Below, in pieces: positions 7,290 through 14,587 of a DNA stretch of 18,660 nucleotides (the stretch's first letter is position 1; each line of letters opens with the position of its first letter). The translations under genes and the position numbers were made by a program. The notes below the pieces were generated by a model, which did not search any database, was not told the DNA's origin, and worked only from the letters and a program-made list of their open reading frames with translations. The stretch is from Streptomyces sp. NRRL F-5122 (lineage in GTDB: Bacteria > Actinomycetota > Actinomycetes > Streptomycetales > Streptomycetaceae): positions 1-18,660 of the forward strand of contig NZ_LMWH01000303.1 of assembly GCF_001507435.1 (NCBI RefSeq), given 5' to 3'.

Positions 7290-8492
7290 TCAGATGGACG
7301 TGCGCGGCAGTTCGCGGGTGCGGCCGAGGCCGCCGAGCCAGACGGCGGACGGCTTCGCGGTGCGCTCGAACGTCTCCGGGTCGACCGCGATCAGGCCGAA
7401 GGTCGGTTTGAAGGAGCCCCACTCGTAGTTGTCGAGGGCGCTCCAGGCGAGGTAGCCCTGGATGTTCAGGCCGTCCTCGATGCCGGCCGCGACCTCGTCG
7501 AGGGCGCCGGCGTAGTAGTCGGCGCGGCGGTTGTCGTCGGCGGTGGCGATGCCGTTCTCGGTGACGATCAGCGGCATGTCGCGGCCGATGATCTCGGCGG
7601 TGTGGCGGAGGGCGTGGCCGACCGCCCGGGGATAGTACTCCCACCGTGTCAGGGTGCGCTCGGCGTTCTCGGGGGCCGGGACGGGACCGTCGGCGCCGAT
7701 CTTGGTGCGGGTGTACGACTGGACGCCGATCCAGTCGTCGCCGCGGGCGGCCTCGATGAAGGCGTCCTCGCGGGGGTGGCGGTAGGCGGCGGTGGTGTCT
7801 TCGGCGCCGGGCAGCGCCTGGTAGACCTGGTTGGCGATGGTCCAGCCGGCCTTGATGTCCGGGTTGATCGCGCGGACGGCCTTCATGGCTGCGTGGTGGG
7901 CGGCGATGATCGCGTGGGTGGTCTCTTCGTCGGGCGTGGGCAGGCCCGCGGGTGGGAAGCCCTTGTCGCCGGACTTGGCGAGGCCGGCCATCACGGCGAT
8001 CATGTTCGGCTCGTTGATGGTGCAGACGTGGGCGACGCCCTCGCCGATGATCGGCGCGCACTGCTCGACGTAGCGGGCGAACAGGTCCGTGGCGCCGTCG
8101 GCGGTCCAGCCGCCGAGGTCCTCGAACCACTGGGGCACGGTGAAGTGGTGCAGGGTGACCATCGGGCGCAGGCCGCGGGCGAGGGCGCCCTCGACCATGC
8201 GGCGGTAGTGGGCGATCTCGGCGCGGGAGAAGGTGCCGCGCACCGGCTCGATGCGGGCCCACTCGACGCTGAAGCGGTAGTCGGTGAAGCCGAGCGAGGC
8301 GAGCAGGTCCATGTCCTGCTCCCAGCGGTGGTAGCTGTCGCAGGCGTCCAGGCTCGGCTCGGCGATGCCGGCGGCCGGGTCGTGCTCCTTGCGCCACCAG
8401 TCGCTGTTGACGTTGTTCCCCTCGATCTGGTGGGCCGCGGTGGAGGCGCCCCACAGGAAGCCGTCGGGGAAGCTGGTCGAGGTGTGCGTCAT
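7290..8492 (-). CDS. Glycoside hydrolase family 1 beta-glycosidase
   Basis: A 400-residue cytosolic enzyme without a signal peptide, somewhat short for GH1 (often about 440-480) but with all landmarks. These are the N-terminal 'FLWGASTAAHQIEG' (residues 12-25), 'FSVEWARIEP', and 'HHFTVPQWF'. The acid/base motif is 'TINEPN' with Glu161, and the nucleophile motif is 'IVTENG' with Glu312. The C-terminal aglycone/glycone-binding segment is 'WSALDNYEWGSFKPTFGL'. It should hydrolyse beta-linked di- or oligosaccharides after uptake, as BglC does for cellobiose in the ceb locus. ATG at 8490-8492 is chosen because the GH1 fold starts at once; an in-frame ATG 36 bases upstream only adds a basic tail. 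The ribosome binding site is weak, and the 100-bp gap after the permease gene is strongly structured. Confidence 0.92.
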   Translation of the reverse strand: MTHTSTSFPDGFLWGASTAAHQIEGNNVNSDWWRKEHDPAAGIAEPSLDACDSYHRWEQDMDLLASLGFTDYRFSVEWARIEPVRGTFSRAEIAHYRRMVEGALARGLRPMVTLHHFTVPQWFEDLGGWTADGATDLFARYVEQCAPIIGEGVAHVCTINEPNMIAVMAGLAKSGDKGFPPAGLPTPDEETTHAIIAAHHAAMKAVRAINPDIKAGWTIANQVYQALPGAEDTTAAYRHPREDAFIEAARGDDWIGVQSYTRTKIGADGPVPAPENAERTLTRWEYYPRAVGHALRHTAEIIGRDMPLIVTENGIATADDNRRADYYAGALDEVAAGIEDGLNIQGYLAWSALDNYEWGSFKPTFGLIAVDPETFERTAKPSAVWLGGLGRTRELPRTSI

Positions 8493-8535
8493 CGTCCGTT
8501 CTGTCTTTCTGGTGCGTGTGGGGGCCATCGGGCGC

Positions 8536-8587
8536 GCACGCCGCGGGGGGGGATCCCTCGCGGGGCTCCGCCCGGCCGCGGGCGTGC
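8536..8587 (-). repeat. Imperfect GC-rich inverted repeat upstream of the GH1 gene
   Basis: gcacgccgcgg (8536-8546) pairs with ccgcgggcgtgc (8576-8587) with one bulged G and a 29-base loop. It fills most of the gap between the second permease stop codon and the GH1 start, so it could attenuate or stabilise the polycistronic mRNA. Confidence 0.4.
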
Positions 8588-8592
8588 CGGGG

Positions 8593-9462
8593 TCACTTGA
8601 GCCCGGCGGTCGCGATGCCCTGGGTGAAGTGCCGCTGCAGTACGGCGAAGACGAGCAGCACGGGGACGACGACCAGCAGGGAGCCGGCCATCAGCATGCC
8701 GTTGCCGCCCGCGACGGTGCGGTTGGGGTCGTTGGCGAAGGTCGCGAGGGCCACCGGCAGCGTGTACTTGCCGGGGTCGTTGGTCGCGATCAGCGGCCAG
8801 ATGAAGTTGTTCCAGGAGCCGAGGAACGTGAAGATCGTCAGAGTGGCGAGGGCGGGCTTCACCAGCGGGAGCACGATGCGGAAGAAGATGTACCACTCCC
8901 CCGCACCGTCCATCCGCGCCGCCTCCAGCAGCTCGTCCGGGACGCCCTGCATGAACTGCCGCATCAGGAAGACCCCGAAGGCGCTCGCCGCGAACGGCAG
9001 GACCAGACCGGCGTAGGTGTCGATGAGACCCATCTGGTTCATCAGCACGTACAGCGGGAGGACCATGAGGTTGCCCGGGACCATCAGCGCGGCCAGGACG
9101 ACACCGAAGATCTTGGAGCGTCCGGAGAAGCGCAGCTTGGCGAGGGCGTAGCCGAGCATCGAGCAGAACAGCAGGTTGCAGACCGTCACGAGCACGGCGA
9201 CGATCAGCGAGTTCAGGAAGAACCGCGGCATGTCGAGCTGGTCGAGCAGCTCGGTGAAGTTGCCGAGCGTCCAGTGGCTCGGGATCCACACCGGCGGGCT
9301 GGCGGTGAGGTCCTTCTTCGTCTTGAAGGCGGACAGCGCCATCCACAAAAACGGCGTGGCCATCACGAGCAGACCCGCGCAGGCGATCAGGTAGAGCAGC
9401 GGCTTGCGCAGGGCCGCTTCCCGCGGGCGGTGGTTCGGCGCGGGTGCCGTCGGCGCGCTCAT
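8593..9462 (-). CDS. CUT1 sugar ABC transporter permease (CebG/MalG-type)
   Basis: A 289-residue inner-membrane protein with six predicted helices. The first is 'LLYLIACAGLLVMATPFLW' after a short cytoplasmic N-terminus, followed by the MalG-like external segment 'WTLGNFTELLD'. The EAA loop that contacts the ATPase is present as 'ELLEAARMDGAGEWYIFFRI' followed by LP (EAA-x3-G-x9-I-x-LP). The end 'VLQRHFTQGIATAGLK' is typical of CUT1 MalG/CebG permeases. Its ATG at 9460-9462 overlaps the TGA of the preceding permease as ATGA, which implies translational coupling and equal stoichiometry. It pairs with the other permease to form the import channel. Specificity is set by the binding protein and is not visible here. 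Confidence 0.93.
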   Translation of the reverse strand: MSAPTAPAPNHRPREAALRKPLLYLIACAGLLVMATPFLWMALSAFKTKKDLTASPPVWIPSHWTLGNFTELLDQLDMPRFFLNSLIVAVLVTVCNLLFCSMLGYALAKLRFSGRSKIFGVVLAALMVPGNLMVLPLYVLMNQMGLIDTYAGLVLPFAASAFGVFLMRQFMQGVPDELLEAARMDGAGEWYIFFRIVLPLVKPALATLTIFTFLGSWNNFIWPLIATNDPGKYTLPVALATFANDPNRTVAGGNGMLMAGSLLVVVPVLLVFAVLQRHFTQGIATAGLK

Positions 9463-10433
9463 CGGGTGTTGTCCTTCATGAGTCGGAGCTGGAGCACCGT
9501 GATGCCCATGATCACGACGAACAGGACGTACGCCATGGCGCTCGCGTAGCCCATGTGGAAGAAGTTGAAGCCCTGCTGGTACATGTTCAGCGACACGGTG
9601 AGAGTCGCGTTGGTGGGACCGCCCTGGGTCATGACGAACGGCTCCTCGAACACATTGAGATAGCCGATGGTGGTGATCACGGTGGCGTAGAGCAGGGTGG
9701 GCCGCAGCAACGGCACGGTGATGCGGCGCAGTTCCTGGAAGGCGCCCGCCCCGTCGAGTCGGGCCGCTTCGCGTACCTCGGTGGGGATGGCCTGGAGACC
9801 GGCGATGAACAGCACCATCACGGTTCCCATGTTGCGCCACACGGCCATCGCGATCAGGGCCGGCATCGCCCAGGTCCGCGAGCCGAGCAGGTCCGGGGTG
9901 TGCACGCCGAGCGCCGAGCACAGGCCGGCGATCAGTCCGTCCGAGGGGTCGAGCACGAACCTCCAGACGACGGCCACGGCGACGATGGTGGTGACCACCG
10001 GGGCGTAGAAGCCGATGCGGAAGAAGGTGCGGGCTCGGTCGATGCCGTTGTTCAGCAGGAGCGCGACCAGCAGGCCGAGCACGATGGTCAGCGGCACGCC
10101 GGCGACCACGAAGTAGGCGGTGTTGAACAACGCCGTGAGGAACGTGTCGTCCTGGAACAGTTGCGTGTAGTTGTCGACGCCGATGAAGTTCGCGTCACCG
10201 GGGTGTGTGACGTTGCGCGCGCCGAAGTCGGTGAAGCTCATCAGGAGCGTCGCGACGATCGGGAAGAGCATGAAGACGCCGAACAGCACCAGGAACGGGG
10301 CGGAGAACAGCCAGCCGTGCAGGTTGTGCCGGCCGAGCGAGCGCCGGGCCGGCCGGGAGGCGGGAGTTCTCGCGGACTGCCGCTTCTTCGTCACGGCCGC
10401 ATCCGACGCGGCCTGTCCTGTCGTGGCAGACAT
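9459..10433 (-). CDS. CUT1 sugar ABC transporter permease (CebF/MalF-type)
   Basis: A 324-residue protein with a basic, Ala-rich cytoplasmic N-terminus of about 35 residues. The first helix is 'GWLFSAPFLVLFGVFMLFPI', with the MalF-type 'FIGVDNYTQLF' segment after it. The EAA loop reads 'EVREAARLDGAGAFQELRRI', followed by VPLLRP. A C-terminal helix ends 'LQLRLMKDNTR'. It forms the membrane channel with the next permease. Start ATG 10431-10433 lies 5 bp after the binding-protein stop codon, so the genes are co-transcribed. No clear Shine-Dalgarno sequence precedes it, which suggests coupling to upstream translation. No ATPase gene lies in the locus; Streptomyces CUT1 systems commonly use the shared ATPase MsiK, which would be encoded elsewhere. 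Confidence 0.93.
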   Translation of the reverse strand: MSATTGQAASDAAVTKKRQSARTPASRPARRSLGRHNLHGWLFSAPFLVLFGVFMLFPIVATLLMSFTDFGARNVTHPGDANFIGVDNYTQLFQDDTFLTALFNTAYFVVAGVPLTIVLGLLVALLLNNGIDRARTFFRIGFYAPVVTTIVAVAVVWRFVLDPSDGLIAGLCSALGVHTPDLLGSRTWAMPALIAMAVWRNMGTVMVLFIAGLQAIPTEVREAARLDGAGAFQELRRITVPLLRPTLLYATVITTIGYLNVFEEPFVMTQGGPTNATLTVSLNMYQQGFNFFHMGYASAMAYVLFVVIMGITVLQLRLMKDNTR

Positions 10434-10438
10434 GACGG

Positions 10439-11686
10439 TTACTTGACGAGCCCTTCGATCTGGGACTGGGCCTGGTCCAGCGCGGACTTGGCGGATGAGC
10501 TGCCCTGGGTGACGGCGCCGATGGCGGTGTCGACCTTGGAGGTGATCTCGGTCAGCTTCGGCTCGGACGGGATGGTCTTCGACGTCTCGACCTGCTGCTT
10601 CCAGATCTTCAGGTCGGGGTCGGTGGAGAGCTTGCCGGTGTTCCAGGCAGCGCGGGCGGCCGGCAGGTCGTTGGTGCGTGTGAACCAGTCGGCCTGCCCC
10701 GCCGGGTCGGTCAGGTACTTGATGAAGTCCTTCGCGGCGGCCTTGTGCTGGCTGTCCGCGGAGATCGCGAGGCTGGAGCCGCCGGCCATCGACACCGAGC
10801 CCTTGGTGTCGGCCGGGAGCGGGGCGATGGCCCATTTTCCCTTGAGGTCGGGGTAGTTTTCGGCGATCAGACCGGACATCCAGGGGCCGCCGATGAACAT
10901 CGGCGCTGCGCCGGTGTTGAAGTCCTTGGTGACGTCGTAGCCCGGCGGGACGGACTTCTGGGTCAGGCCCTTCTTGATGTAACTGCTGTAGTAGTCGAGG
11001 GCCTTGACCGCCTCGGGTGAGTTGACGACGGGCTTGCCCTTGTCGTCGAGGATCGCGCCGCCCGCCGAGTAGAGGAACGGGTAGAAGCTCTGCACTGTGT
11101 CGAGGCCGGCCGACTGGATGTACAGGCCGTACTTGGTGTGCGCCTTGGACTGGTAAGCCGCGGCGTCCTTCTGCAGGTCGGCCATGGTGGCGGGGGCCTG
11201 GGCGATGCCGGCCGTCTTCGCGAGGTCGGTGCGGTAGTACAGAACGCGGGTGTCCACGTACCACGGGACGCCGTACGTCTTGCCGTCGTATTGACCCTGC
11301 TGCCAGGCGGCGGGGAAGTAGTCGCCCTGCTTGAAGGTTGTGGTGTCGACCGGCTCCAGTGCGCCCATGTCGGCGAACTCACCGAGGTAGCTCCCGCCCA
11401 TCTGCACCACGTCGGGGAGCTTGCCGGCGGCGGCCGCGGCGACCAGCTTCTGGTGCGCGACGTCCCAGCCCACGGGCGTGACCTTGATGGTGACGTTCGG
11501 GTGGGCCTTCTCGTACACCTTGGCGACGTCCCCAAGCTTCTCACCCTCGGTGCCCATGGCCCAGACCGTGAGCGTCTGCTTGGCGCCGGCGGCGACACCA
11601 GCGCCACCCGAGCCACCGCAAGCGGTCAGGGCGAGCACGGATGCCAGCGTGAGGGTGATCGAACCGATTGCGGCGGCGCGGTTCAT
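10439..11686 (-). CDS. Sugar-binding lipoprotein of CUT1 ABC transporter
   Basis: This 415-residue extracellular solute-binding protein (SBP_bac_1 type) has a lipoprotein signal. After MNRAAAIGS and a hydrophobic stretch, the lipobox LTAC places the lipidated Cys at residue 23, followed by a Gly/Ala-rich linker. Typical features include 'LTVWAMGTEGEKLGDVAKVY', 'YGVPWYVDTRVLYYRTDL', and the segment 'APMFIGGPWMSGLI'. Near the end is 'KAAAKDFIKYLTDP'. ATG at 11684-11686 has GGAGGAG at 7 bases, and a longer upstream frame is rejected. It captures the sugar and delivers it to the two permeases. An inverted repeat about 28-56 bp upstream of the start is the likely repressor site. CebE-like organisation suggests an oligosaccharide ligand, but the ligand itself cannot be read from the sequence. 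Confidence 0.93.
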   Translation of the reverse strand: MNRAAAIGSITLTLASVLALTACGGSGGAGVAAGAKQTLTVWAMGTEGEKLGDVAKVYEKAHPNVTIKVTPVGWDVAHQKLVAAAAAGKLPDVVQMGGSYLGEFADMGALEPVDTTTFKQGDYFPAAWQQGQYDGKTYGVPWYVDTRVLYYRTDLAKTAGIAQAPATMADLQKDAAAYQSKAHTKYGLYIQSAGLDTVQSFYPFLYSAGGAILDDKGKPVVNSPEAVKALDYYSSYIKKGLTQKSVPPGYDVTKDFNTGAAPMFIGGPWMSGLIAENYPDLKGKWAIAPLPADTKGSVSMAGGSSLAISADSQHKAAAKDFIKYLTDPAGQADWFTRTNDLPAARAAWNTGKLSTDPDLKIWKQQVETSKTIPSEPKLTEITSKVDTAIGAVTQGSSSAKSALDQAQSQIEGLVK

Positions 11687-11713
11687 TGGACGGCTCCTCC
11701 TCGAGCTTGATGC

Positions 11714-11742
11714 ATGTATGCGCTGCCTGTAAGCGCATACAT
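11714..11742. promoter_or_regulatory. Operator region of the sugar transport operon (LacI-type site)
   Basis: Two perfect 11-bp arms, atgtatgcgct (11714-11724) and agcgcatacat (11732-11742), are separated by 7 bases. Inside the right part, TGTAAGCGCATACA (11728-11741) is itself a 14-bp near-palindrome (6 of 7 pairs) centred on GCGC, the usual form of a LacI-family box. A closely related box precedes lacI. On the minus strand the site begins 28 bp before the binding-protein ATG. Confidence 0.75.
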
Positions 11743-11767
11743 CACTCTGTTCCAGCCAGTCCCGAAC

Positions 11768-11773
11768 TGACAA
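11768..11773 (-). promoter_or_regulatory. Possible -35 element for the sugar operon
   Basis: TTGTCA on the minus strand is followed after 17 bases by a poor -10 candidate (ACAGAG), just upstream of the inverted repeat. Repressor bound at the inverted repeat would block such a promoter. The weak -10 keeps confidence low. Confidence 0.25.
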
Positions 11774-12444
11774 GAGGGGCCTTGGTCACACTCCCGTAAC
11801 GGCCCAGACATCGGCGGGTGTTTCCCATGAGGGCGCGAGACAGGGCAAGGCCCGCACGCATCGGACCCTTTCGAATCGGAGCATTGCCAGGTCAGAAATT
11901 TGCAAGAATAAAGCAGAGGTGTGGGAGATTTCACCTCACGTCCCGAAGAGCCTGCCATACGGTGTTCCCAGGGCACGACACCCCAATGCACCCGGCTGAG
12001 CTGGCCCAAACAGACTGCTGCAAGGCCCGCAACCCAGGCGCGGCCAGGGTACCCCGCCGGCTCCCGCCCACTTTCGGTTGCTTCGCATGCGCAATCACCC
12101 TCCGGCATCTCCCGAAGCTTGTCCGGGGGCAGCCGCATAACGTTCCGTTCGCCGGTACCCCGAAGCGGGCGGTGAACCTACGGCATGCTTGGGGGTAGCG
12201 GATGGAGGGATACCTGGGCGTGGCCTACTGGCAGCGCGACTGGCGATGCTTGAGTTCGGGGCCATATGGCAGAGCGACCGCCCCGACTGGATGCCCGCAT
12301 GCGCCGTTTCCATGGCACCGCGGGCACCGCCTCTGCGCCGCCTCTGCAGGAGAACCGCATACAGGACCATTCAGCGACCGTTGTGCCGCGCTGTGAACTC
12401 AGCCCCGCCCACCCGCGCCTGCCTTACCTCTGCGCCGGGCGCTT
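11774..12444. other. Non-coding or degraded stretch between binding-protein and lacI genes
   Basis: About 670 bp without a supported gene. It includes a small AT-richer patch (about 11880-11935) unlike its surroundings. Open frames exist on both strands, but none has a ribosome binding site, recognisable motif or normal actinobacterial codon pattern. It may hold the promoter leader of the sugar operon plus debris of an older insertion. Confidence 0.5.
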
Positions 12445-13518
12445 TCAGAGTGTTGGAGTCGTCTCCGTGCAGCCGCAGCTGGCGCGTCGGGCCACGCTGA
12501 CCGGGAGCACGCGGGAGACGGGTTCGCCCTCGCCCTTGCTATTCAGGCGGCGCACCAGGAGTTCGGTCGCCTCCTCACCCATGCGCACCATGGGCTGGCG
12601 CACTGTGGTGAGGGCGGGCCGTACCAAGCGGCTCAGCGGGATGCCGTCGAAGCCCGTGACGATCACGTCGTCGGGGACCGACAGGCCACGGCGTTCCAGT
12701 TCACGCAGGGCGCCCACGGCCGTCTGGTCGTTGGCGAAGACGAAGGCGTCCGGCAGCTCTCCGGGACTCTCGCACAACCGCGCGGCCGCACGGGCGCCCT
12801 CCTCCTGCGTCAATCGGTCGAGGCGGAGCGCTGGTTCGTCGCCCGTCTCGACGCCCGCGTCCCGGCAGGCGAGCCGGAAGCCGTCGAAGCGGGCCTGAAC
12901 GTCCGGCGACTCCTCGACGGTGCCGATGTAGGCGGGGCGCCGGACGCCGTGGTCGACCAGGAGGTGACGAGTCAGCTCGTGCTGACCGTCCTCGTTGGCC
13001 ACCTCGATGTGGTCGAGATGGTCCAGGAATGCAGTGCCTTCACGAGGGCCCGCAAGCATCACGACCGGCATGCGCCGGGAGATCACTTCGAGTTCCTCGG
13101 TGGGCACCGTGCGGGCCATCACCGCGAAGCCGTCGACGCGTCCAGCGACCTTGGCGACCAGCCCTGCGGCGCCACCCTTCAGCGAGGCGGCGATGAGCAG
13201 GGCGTAGCCGTGACGGCGGGCGGCGCGTTCCATGCCCCGGATGATCTGATCCGAGTAGAGCATGGCTGTGTCGTCGTCCTCAGTATCGGCCGCGGGGTCG
13301 CCGTAGTCGGGGAAGCACAGGCCGATCACGCCGGTGGAGCGGCTCGCCAGACCGCGGGCGTTGCCGCTGGGGACATAGCCGAGTTCGCGGGCTGCGGCGA
13401 GCACCCGTTCGCGGGTGGAGGCGCGGACCGAATCGGGAGTGCGGTAGACACGGGAGACAGTGGCGATGGAGACGCCCGCGCGCTCCGCCACGTCGTACAC
13501 GGTAGGCGCGGCTGTCAC
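12445..13518 (-). CDS. LacI/GalR-family transcriptional regulator of the sugar locus
   Basis: A 357-residue protein. The LacI HTH and hinge are at the N-terminus: 'TVYDVAERAGVSIATVSRVY' then 'TPDSVRASTRERVLAAAREL' and 'GYVPSGNARGLAS'. A periplasmic-binding-protein-like sensor follows, with 'GVIGLCFPDYGDP', 'VDGFAVMARTVP', 'AFVFANDQTAVGALRELERR' and the closing 'VTGFDGIPLSRLVRPALTTV'. GTG at 13516-13518 is chosen because the HTH begins within a few residues; ATG at 13566 is the alternative. The frame is open far upstream, but that part is a transposase remnant. The gene precedes the transporter operon in the same direction and very likely represses it, with an inducing sugar lifting repression. 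A matching 14-bp site before the gene suggests autoregulation. Confidence 0.9.
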   Translation of the reverse strand: MTAAPTVYDVAERAGVSIATVSRVYRTPDSVRASTRERVLAAARELGYVPSGNARGLASRSTGVIGLCFPDYGDPAADTEDDDTAMLYSDQIIRGMERAARRHGYALLIAASLKGGAAGLVAKVAGRVDGFAVMARTVPTEELEVISRRMPVVMLAGPREGTAFLDHLDHIEVANEDGQHELTRHLLVDHGVRRPAYIGTVEESPDVQARFDGFRLACRDAGVETGDEPALRLDRLTQEEGARAAARLCESPGELPDAFVFANDQTAVGALRELERRGLSVPDDVIVTGFDGIPLSRLVRPALTTVRQPMVRMGEEATELLVRRLNSKGEGEPVSRVLPVSVARRASCGCTETTPTL

Positions 13519-13589
13519 GATGCGGTTCCGTTCACCGGTCGGGGCCGCCCGTGCCGACAACACCATCGTCGCGGAGGCCCGAAAGAAAA

Positions 13590-13603
13590 TGAAAGCGCAT
13601 TCA
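13590..13603. promoter_or_regulatory. LacI-type operator upstream of lacI
   Basis: TGAAAGCGCATTCA is a 14-bp near-palindrome centred on GCGC (6 of 7 pairs). It matches the 11728-11741 site at 12 of 14 positions, and the two differences are symmetric and compensatory. It lies 24 bp upstream of the ATG alternative and 72 bp upstream of the GTG start. Confidence 0.7.
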
Positions 13604-13647
13604 CTGTAGGTCTCGGGGGCCTGATCAGGCAAGCCATGATCATGGGG

Positions 13648-13866
13648 AAATGGGATGGTCGACGGTTTGAGCCTTGCGATGGTCTGCTCGACTTCGTTGC
13701 GGCGTCGGTAAACGTCATGTCGAACCCTGTGGGCAAGCCGCCTTGACTGCCGCGGCGCAGGCGGTTGGCTCGCTGGCCTCGCGGCCAGGGTGATCGTGTA
13801 CTTGATCTGGCGTCTCCGTAGGCGACCCTCGTTGCGACGGGAGGATGTCTTGTCGCCCCAACGCAC
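13648..13866 (-). pseudogene. IS5-type transposase C-terminal remnant
   Basis: The minus strand reads GDKTSSRRNEGRLRRRQIKY then RHDVYRRRNEVEQTIARLK. This matches the end of IS5-group transposases, in which 'GDKAYSSRRNR-YLRRR-I' leads to 'VYRRRNEVERTINRLK' with the catalytic Glu in 'NEVE'. The usual 'AYS' has been shortened to 'S', and the region between is degraded. The frame remains open straight into lacI, but a real fusion is unlikely because lacI has its own start and operator. This remnant belongs to a different IS5 subgroup from the one at 185-800. Confidence 0.72.
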
Positions 13867-14168
13867 TCCGGCCGAATTCGCGGACACCGCTAGCTAGAGG
13901 CTGATCAAAATAGGCTTTCAATGCCCGGCCGCCGTCTCCTGCGACTTCACAAACGTTCAGCTCACGTACCCGGCCGACGCCGCGGAGATGGCGCCTAGGC
14001 CCCCCGCGACCGCCCTCGTGGCGGCGGAACAGGCCGGCGAAACTTCCTCGTCGAGCGAGGCCACGACCGGCCGGCCCGCCCGGCTGATAGTGGGATGTGA
14101 CGGTTGTCGTCGCCGAACCTGGCCGTCGGTGCCCTGATGATTCACCGGGCAGTCCGTCGTGGGCCGGG
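13867..14168. other. Intergenic stretch without recognised genes
   Basis: It lies between the transposase remnant and the stop codon of the DUF5994 gene. Short open frames are present, but none has a motif I can recognise. It may include further decayed IS sequence. Confidence 0.4.
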
Positions 14169-14567
14169 TCAGTCGTGGCCACTTGCCGCGGCCGCCATGA
14201 GCGGTTCCGCAGCGTCTTCGGTCGTATCCGGAGGCAAGACCAGCAGATCCCAGCGCCCCCAGCCCGGGGCGAGTAGGACGATGGTGTGCGGGGCTGATGC
14301 CGCCACGGTCCTGTGCAGTCGTACGACCTGGTTGAGGACGAAGATCCGGCCGGGCACCGCGGACCACGTCGCCCCGTTGACGGTGACGCTGGTGATGTGG
14401 CGCCACGCGCGCGGCAATCCAGCGAGCAGCTGAGGGAGTTCGGCAAGCAGGTCGTACGAACGGGGCCACCACGCTCCGTCGATGGGCCGGGGCATGCCAC
14501 TGCCGGATGCGAGACGCAGCCGGAGGACGGGGTGGGAGGGAGGCGGGGACTGGAGTGCGGTGGCCAT
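14169..14567 (-). CDS. DUF5994 family protein (copy 1)
   Basis: A 132-residue soluble protein. The DUF5994 signature 'DGAWWPRSYDLLAELPQLL' appears near residue 28, followed by 'RHITSVTVNGATWSAVPGRI' and the strand-rich 'GWGRWDLLVLPPDTTEDAAE', ending 'LMAAAASGHD'. Start ATG 14565-14567 has AGGAG 5 bases upstream; an upstream ATG in frame lacks this. It begins 20 bp after the desaturase stop codon, so the two form an operon. The biochemical role of DUF5994 is unknown; the family is common in Streptomyces. A second, longer copy lies at 16603-17193 on the other strand with the same WWPRS and GRWDLLV-PP landmarks. Confidence 0.85.
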   Translation of the reverse strand: MATALQSPPPSHPVLRLRLASGSGMPRPIDGAWWPRSYDLLAELPQLLAGLPRAWRHITSVTVNGATWSAVPGRIFVLNQVVRLHRTVAASAPHTIVLLAPGWGRWDLLVLPPDTTEDAAEPLMAAAASGHD

Positions 14568-14587
14568 GAAGACTCCTGCCAACTGTC

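Noticed and set aside
7179..8600. Long plus-strand open frame (about 470 codons) antisense to the GH1 gene
   Set aside because: It is a Gly/Val/Ala-rich shadow produced by high-GC codon bias on the other strand. The minus strand carries all GH1 motifs.
9444..10856. Long plus-strand open frame antisense to both permeases and the binding protein
   Set aside because: Composition is rich in His/Asp/Gln/Gly without domain motifs. The opposite strand has clear permease and binding-protein signatures.
11683..12138. Minus-strand ORF of 151 codons between the binding protein and lacI
   Set aside because: It has many Cys/Trp/Met, no ribosome binding site, no codon bias and no motif, and it overlaps the operator and the binding-protein start.
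13518..13887. Extended N-terminus for the LacI protein, about 480 residues in total
   Set aside because: The added part is a transposase remnant, and the HTH begins immediately after the GTG at 13518.
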